15,040 nt of DNA from NCBI GenBank assembly GCA_002694065.1, contig NZKZ01000186.1, positions 1 to 15,040 on the forward strand, written 5' to 3'. The notes under the pieces were generated by a model. The model did not search any database, was not told the DNA's origin, and saw only the letters and a list, made by a program, of their open reading frames with translations. The number at the start of each line of letters is the position of its first letter. Position 1 is the stretch's first letter. This DNA is from Acidiferrobacter sp. Its GTDB lineage: Bacteria > Pseudomonadota > Gammaproteobacteria > Arenicellales > UBA868. This document shows, in pieces, positions 13,490 to 15,040 of this stretch. The position numbers were made by a program, and so were the translations under genes.

Positions 13490-14755
13490 GTGGAAGAAAT
13501 TCTTAACCTGCGCTATGCCCTGGATACTTTTTATTTCCTCGTCATGGGCGCGTTCGTGATGTGGATGGCTGCTGGGTTCACCATGCTGGAGGCAGGGCTG
13601 GTCCGCGCCAAAAACACGACAGAAATCCTCACAAAAAATGTCGCGCTTTATGCGATCGCCTGCGTCATGTACATGCTGGTGGGCTATAACCTCATGTATC
13701 CCGGCGAAGCCGTCAACAGTTTCTGGCCTGGATTCGGTTTCCTGCTTGGCTCAGATCACGACCCAGCGAGCGTCCTCAGCACGTCGGGCGCCGATTGGTA
13801 CGACGGCACATATTATTCCGGACGGTCCGATTTCTTTTTTCAGGTGGTTTTTGTGGCTACCGCAATGTCGATCGTGTCAGGGGCAGTGGCTGAGCGTATG
13901 AAACTTTGGCCGTTTCTTGTCTTTTGTGTTGTTCTAACCGGATTCATCTACCCCATCCAGGGATTCTGGAAATGGGGCGGCGGCTTCCTGGATGGACTGG
14001 GGTTTTCTGATTTTGCCGGCTCTGGTGTTGTGCACTTAACAGGGGCCACCGCGGCACTTGCAGGCGTCATTCTTGTGGGGGCACGAAAAGGGAAATACGG
14101 CAAAGACGGCAGAATCAACGCACTTCCGGGAGCTAATCTGCCGCTCGCCACTTTGGGAACATTCATTCTCTGGATGGGATGGTTCGGGTTCAATGGCGGC
14201 TCTGAACTCGTGGTATCAAACGTCGGCGAGGCTAACGCCGTGGCCGCTGTCTTCGTCAATACCAACGCAGCAGCCGCCGGCGGAGTGGTTGCTGCCTTGC
14301 TTGCCGCAAAGTTCATTCTAGGCCGTGCCGACCTGACGATGGTGCTAAACGGCGCTCTGGCAGGACTCGTTGCGATCACGGCAGAACCCTTAACCCCCTC
14401 GCCTCTCGCGGCCACACTTATTGGAGCAGTCGGAGGGGCAATCGTCGTCTTCTCCGTGCTGGGGCTGGACCGACTGAAGATTGATGACCCTGTCGGAGCC
14501 ATCTCAGTTCACGGTACCGTAGGTATCTGGGGTCTACTGGTGGTGCCCGTTACCAATGCTGACGCCGCATTCTCCGCTCAATTGATCGGCGCGGGAGTGA
14601 TCTTTGGCTTTGTCTTTGCAGCGAGCATCGTGACCTGGGCCGTCATCAGGGTAATCGGCGGGCTTCGCGTTACCGAGGAAGACGAGTATCGCGGGGTTGA
14701 TGTTGTCGAGTGTGGGCTTGAGGCATATCCTGAATTCACCTCCGGCACAAAATAG
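13490..14755 (+). CDS. amtB: Ammonium transporter AmtB
   Basis: Inner-membrane trimeric ammonium channel, about 421 residues and 11 membrane spans from the GTG start. The start is GTG at 13490, with GGAG at 13477-13480 before it; the in-frame TTG at 13475 overlaps this ribosome site. There is no cleavable signal peptide of the E. coli AmtB kind: the first span (FLVMGAFVMWMAAGFTMLEAG) begins within 20 residues. Conserved channel parts are present: the Phe gate region SDFFFQVVF, the twin pore histidines in VVHLTG (about His182) and SVHGTVGIWG (about His341), and the GWFGFNGGS block. A C-terminal tail contacts GlnK in this family; here it is about 30 residues and includes RVTEEDEYRGVDVVECG, close to the usual regulatory consensus. 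It is co-transcribed with glnK, 46 bases downstream. Confidence 0.95.
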   Translation: MEEILNLRYALDTFYFLVMGAFVMWMAAGFTMLEAGLVRAKNTTEILTKNVALYAIACVMYMLVGYNLMYPGEAVNSFWPGFGFLLGSDHDPASVLSTSGADWYDGTYYSGRSDFFFQVVFVATAMSIVSGAVAERMKLWPFLVFCVVLTGFIYPIQGFWKWGGGFLDGLGFSDFAGSGVVHLTGATAALAGVILVGARKGKYGKDGRINALPGANLPLATLGTFILWMGWFGFNGGSELVVSNVGEANAVAAVFVNTNAAAAGGVVAALLAAKFILGRADLTMVLNGALAGLVAITAEPLTPSPLAATLIGAVGGAIVVFSVLGLDRLKIDDPVGAISVHGTVGIWGLLVVPVTNADAAFSAQLIGAGVIFGFVFAASIVTWAVIRVIGGLRVTEEDEYRGVDVVECGLEAYPEFTSGTK

Positions 14756-14794
14756 GTTTGATGCTATCTTGCGGCCCAGACCCGCAACCAAACG

Positions 14795-14820
14795 ACAACG
14801 CCCCGCTTCTGGGGCGTTGT
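14795..14820. terminator. Hairpin terminator between convergent amtB and surA-like genes
   Basis: ACAACGCCCC (14795-14804) and GGGGCGTTGT (14811-14820) form a perfect 10-bp stem with a 6-base loop. It lies 39 bases after the amtB stop and directly abuts the stop of the minus-strand gene, so it may serve both directions. T-runs are poor on both sides (GTCT on +, TCGTTTGGTT on -), so termination may be incomplete or Rho-aided. Confidence 0.75.
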
Positions 14821-15040
14821 CTACTCGCCGGGCCTGACCCGGTACCGGATAAATGCCTCTTCGCGCAGAAACTGCGCCCACTGCTCGAAGGCCTCTTCGG
14901 TCTTGCGTCCGCTGATGATGCGTTCTGCCTGGCGTCGACGTAAGGTACTGCCTACATCCTTCTCCCGTTCCCCGGTGATCTGTGCAATGTGCCAGCCGGC
15001 GGTCGTCTGAAAGACAGGGCTGACCTCGTTGACTGACAAA
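14821..15040 (-). CDS. surA: SurA-like periplasmic peptidyl-prolyl isomerase/chaperone, C-terminal end (partial)
   Basis: The last 72 or so codons of a parvulin-type protein whose start lies beyond the right edge. It begins inside the final parvulin domain: NEVSPVFQTTAGWHIAQI matches the closing part of the PpiC/rotamase fold (the conserved FGWH-type motif reads AGWH). It then has the SurA-type C-terminal helix, RRRQAERIISGRKTEEAFEQW and LREEAFIRYR. SurA escorts outer-membrane proteins through the periplasm. The C-terminal helix following the isomerase domain argues for SurA over PpiC or PpiD, but only the end is visible. No pdxA gene follows it, unlike the surA-pdxA-ksgA order known from many gammaproteobacteria; instead the hairpin and convergent amtB come next. 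Confidence 0.75.
   Translation of the reverse strand, partial: LSVNEVSPVFQTTAGWHIAQITGEREKDVGSTLRRRQAERIISGRKTEEAFEQWAQFLREEAFIRYRVRPGE

Noticed and set aside
1..15040. Mobile element, CRISPR, toxin-antitoxin, phage or defence system
   Set aside because: No transposase, integrase, regular spacer-repeat pattern, small toxin pair or known defence domain was seen; every gene of size belongs to a metabolic, transport or housekeeping family.

Overview
The window looks like chromosomal DNA of a free-living, probably aquatic, gammaproteobacterium. The gene block comM (yifB) - ubiK // glnK - amtB is one I remember from Pseudomonas and relatives, and surA, the P-II protein and the polyamine genes also fit that class. 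No species can be named from sequence alone. I see no tRNA, rRNA, CRISPR array, insertion sequence or phage gene. Coding density is high and no gene-free stretch exceeds about 300 bases.

Region 1 (1-6916, + strand) is an amine/polyamine uptake and breakdown module. It holds a 5'-truncated glutamine-synthetase-like gamma-glutamylpolyamine synthetase (SpuB/PuuA type), a class III polyamine:pyruvate aminotransferase (SpuC type), and a complete ABC importer in the order binding protein, permease, permease, ATPase. The binding protein carries a twin-arginine export signal. By my hand alignment two residues that contact polyamine in PotD are cysteines here. A strong hairpin separates the binding-protein gene from the permease genes, as expected where the binding protein is made in excess.

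Region 2 (6943-8992, + strand) holds a secreted staphylococcal-nuclease-fold protein that appears to have lost its catalytic acids, a GNAT acetyltransferase and a hydroxymethylglutaryl-CoA lyase. Region 3 (9025-11014) holds a type II haloacid dehalogenase and a PaaI-like hotdog thioesterase on the minus strand. A crotonase-fold protein of the ECHDC3 type diverges from them and lacks both catalytic glutamates of true enoyl-CoA hydratase.

Region 4 (11019-14755) is the nitrogen-control region. comM and ubiK lie on the minus strand, and glnK (P-II) and amtB (ammonium channel) diverge from them. The ubiK-glnK gap carries a near-perfect sigma-54 promoter and two NtrC-like palindromes about three helical turns apart, so glnK-amtB is very probably induced by nitrogen limitation. 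A hairpin at 14795-14820 separates amtB from the 3' end of a convergent surA-like gene that runs off the right edge.

Two nitrogen themes sit at the ends of the window: amine scavenging on the left and ammonium sensing and uptake on the right. I found no clearly new multi-gene system. The items most worth a second look are the cysteine-bearing binding protein, the apparently dead nuclease-fold protein, and the well-formed NtrC/sigma-54 control region.
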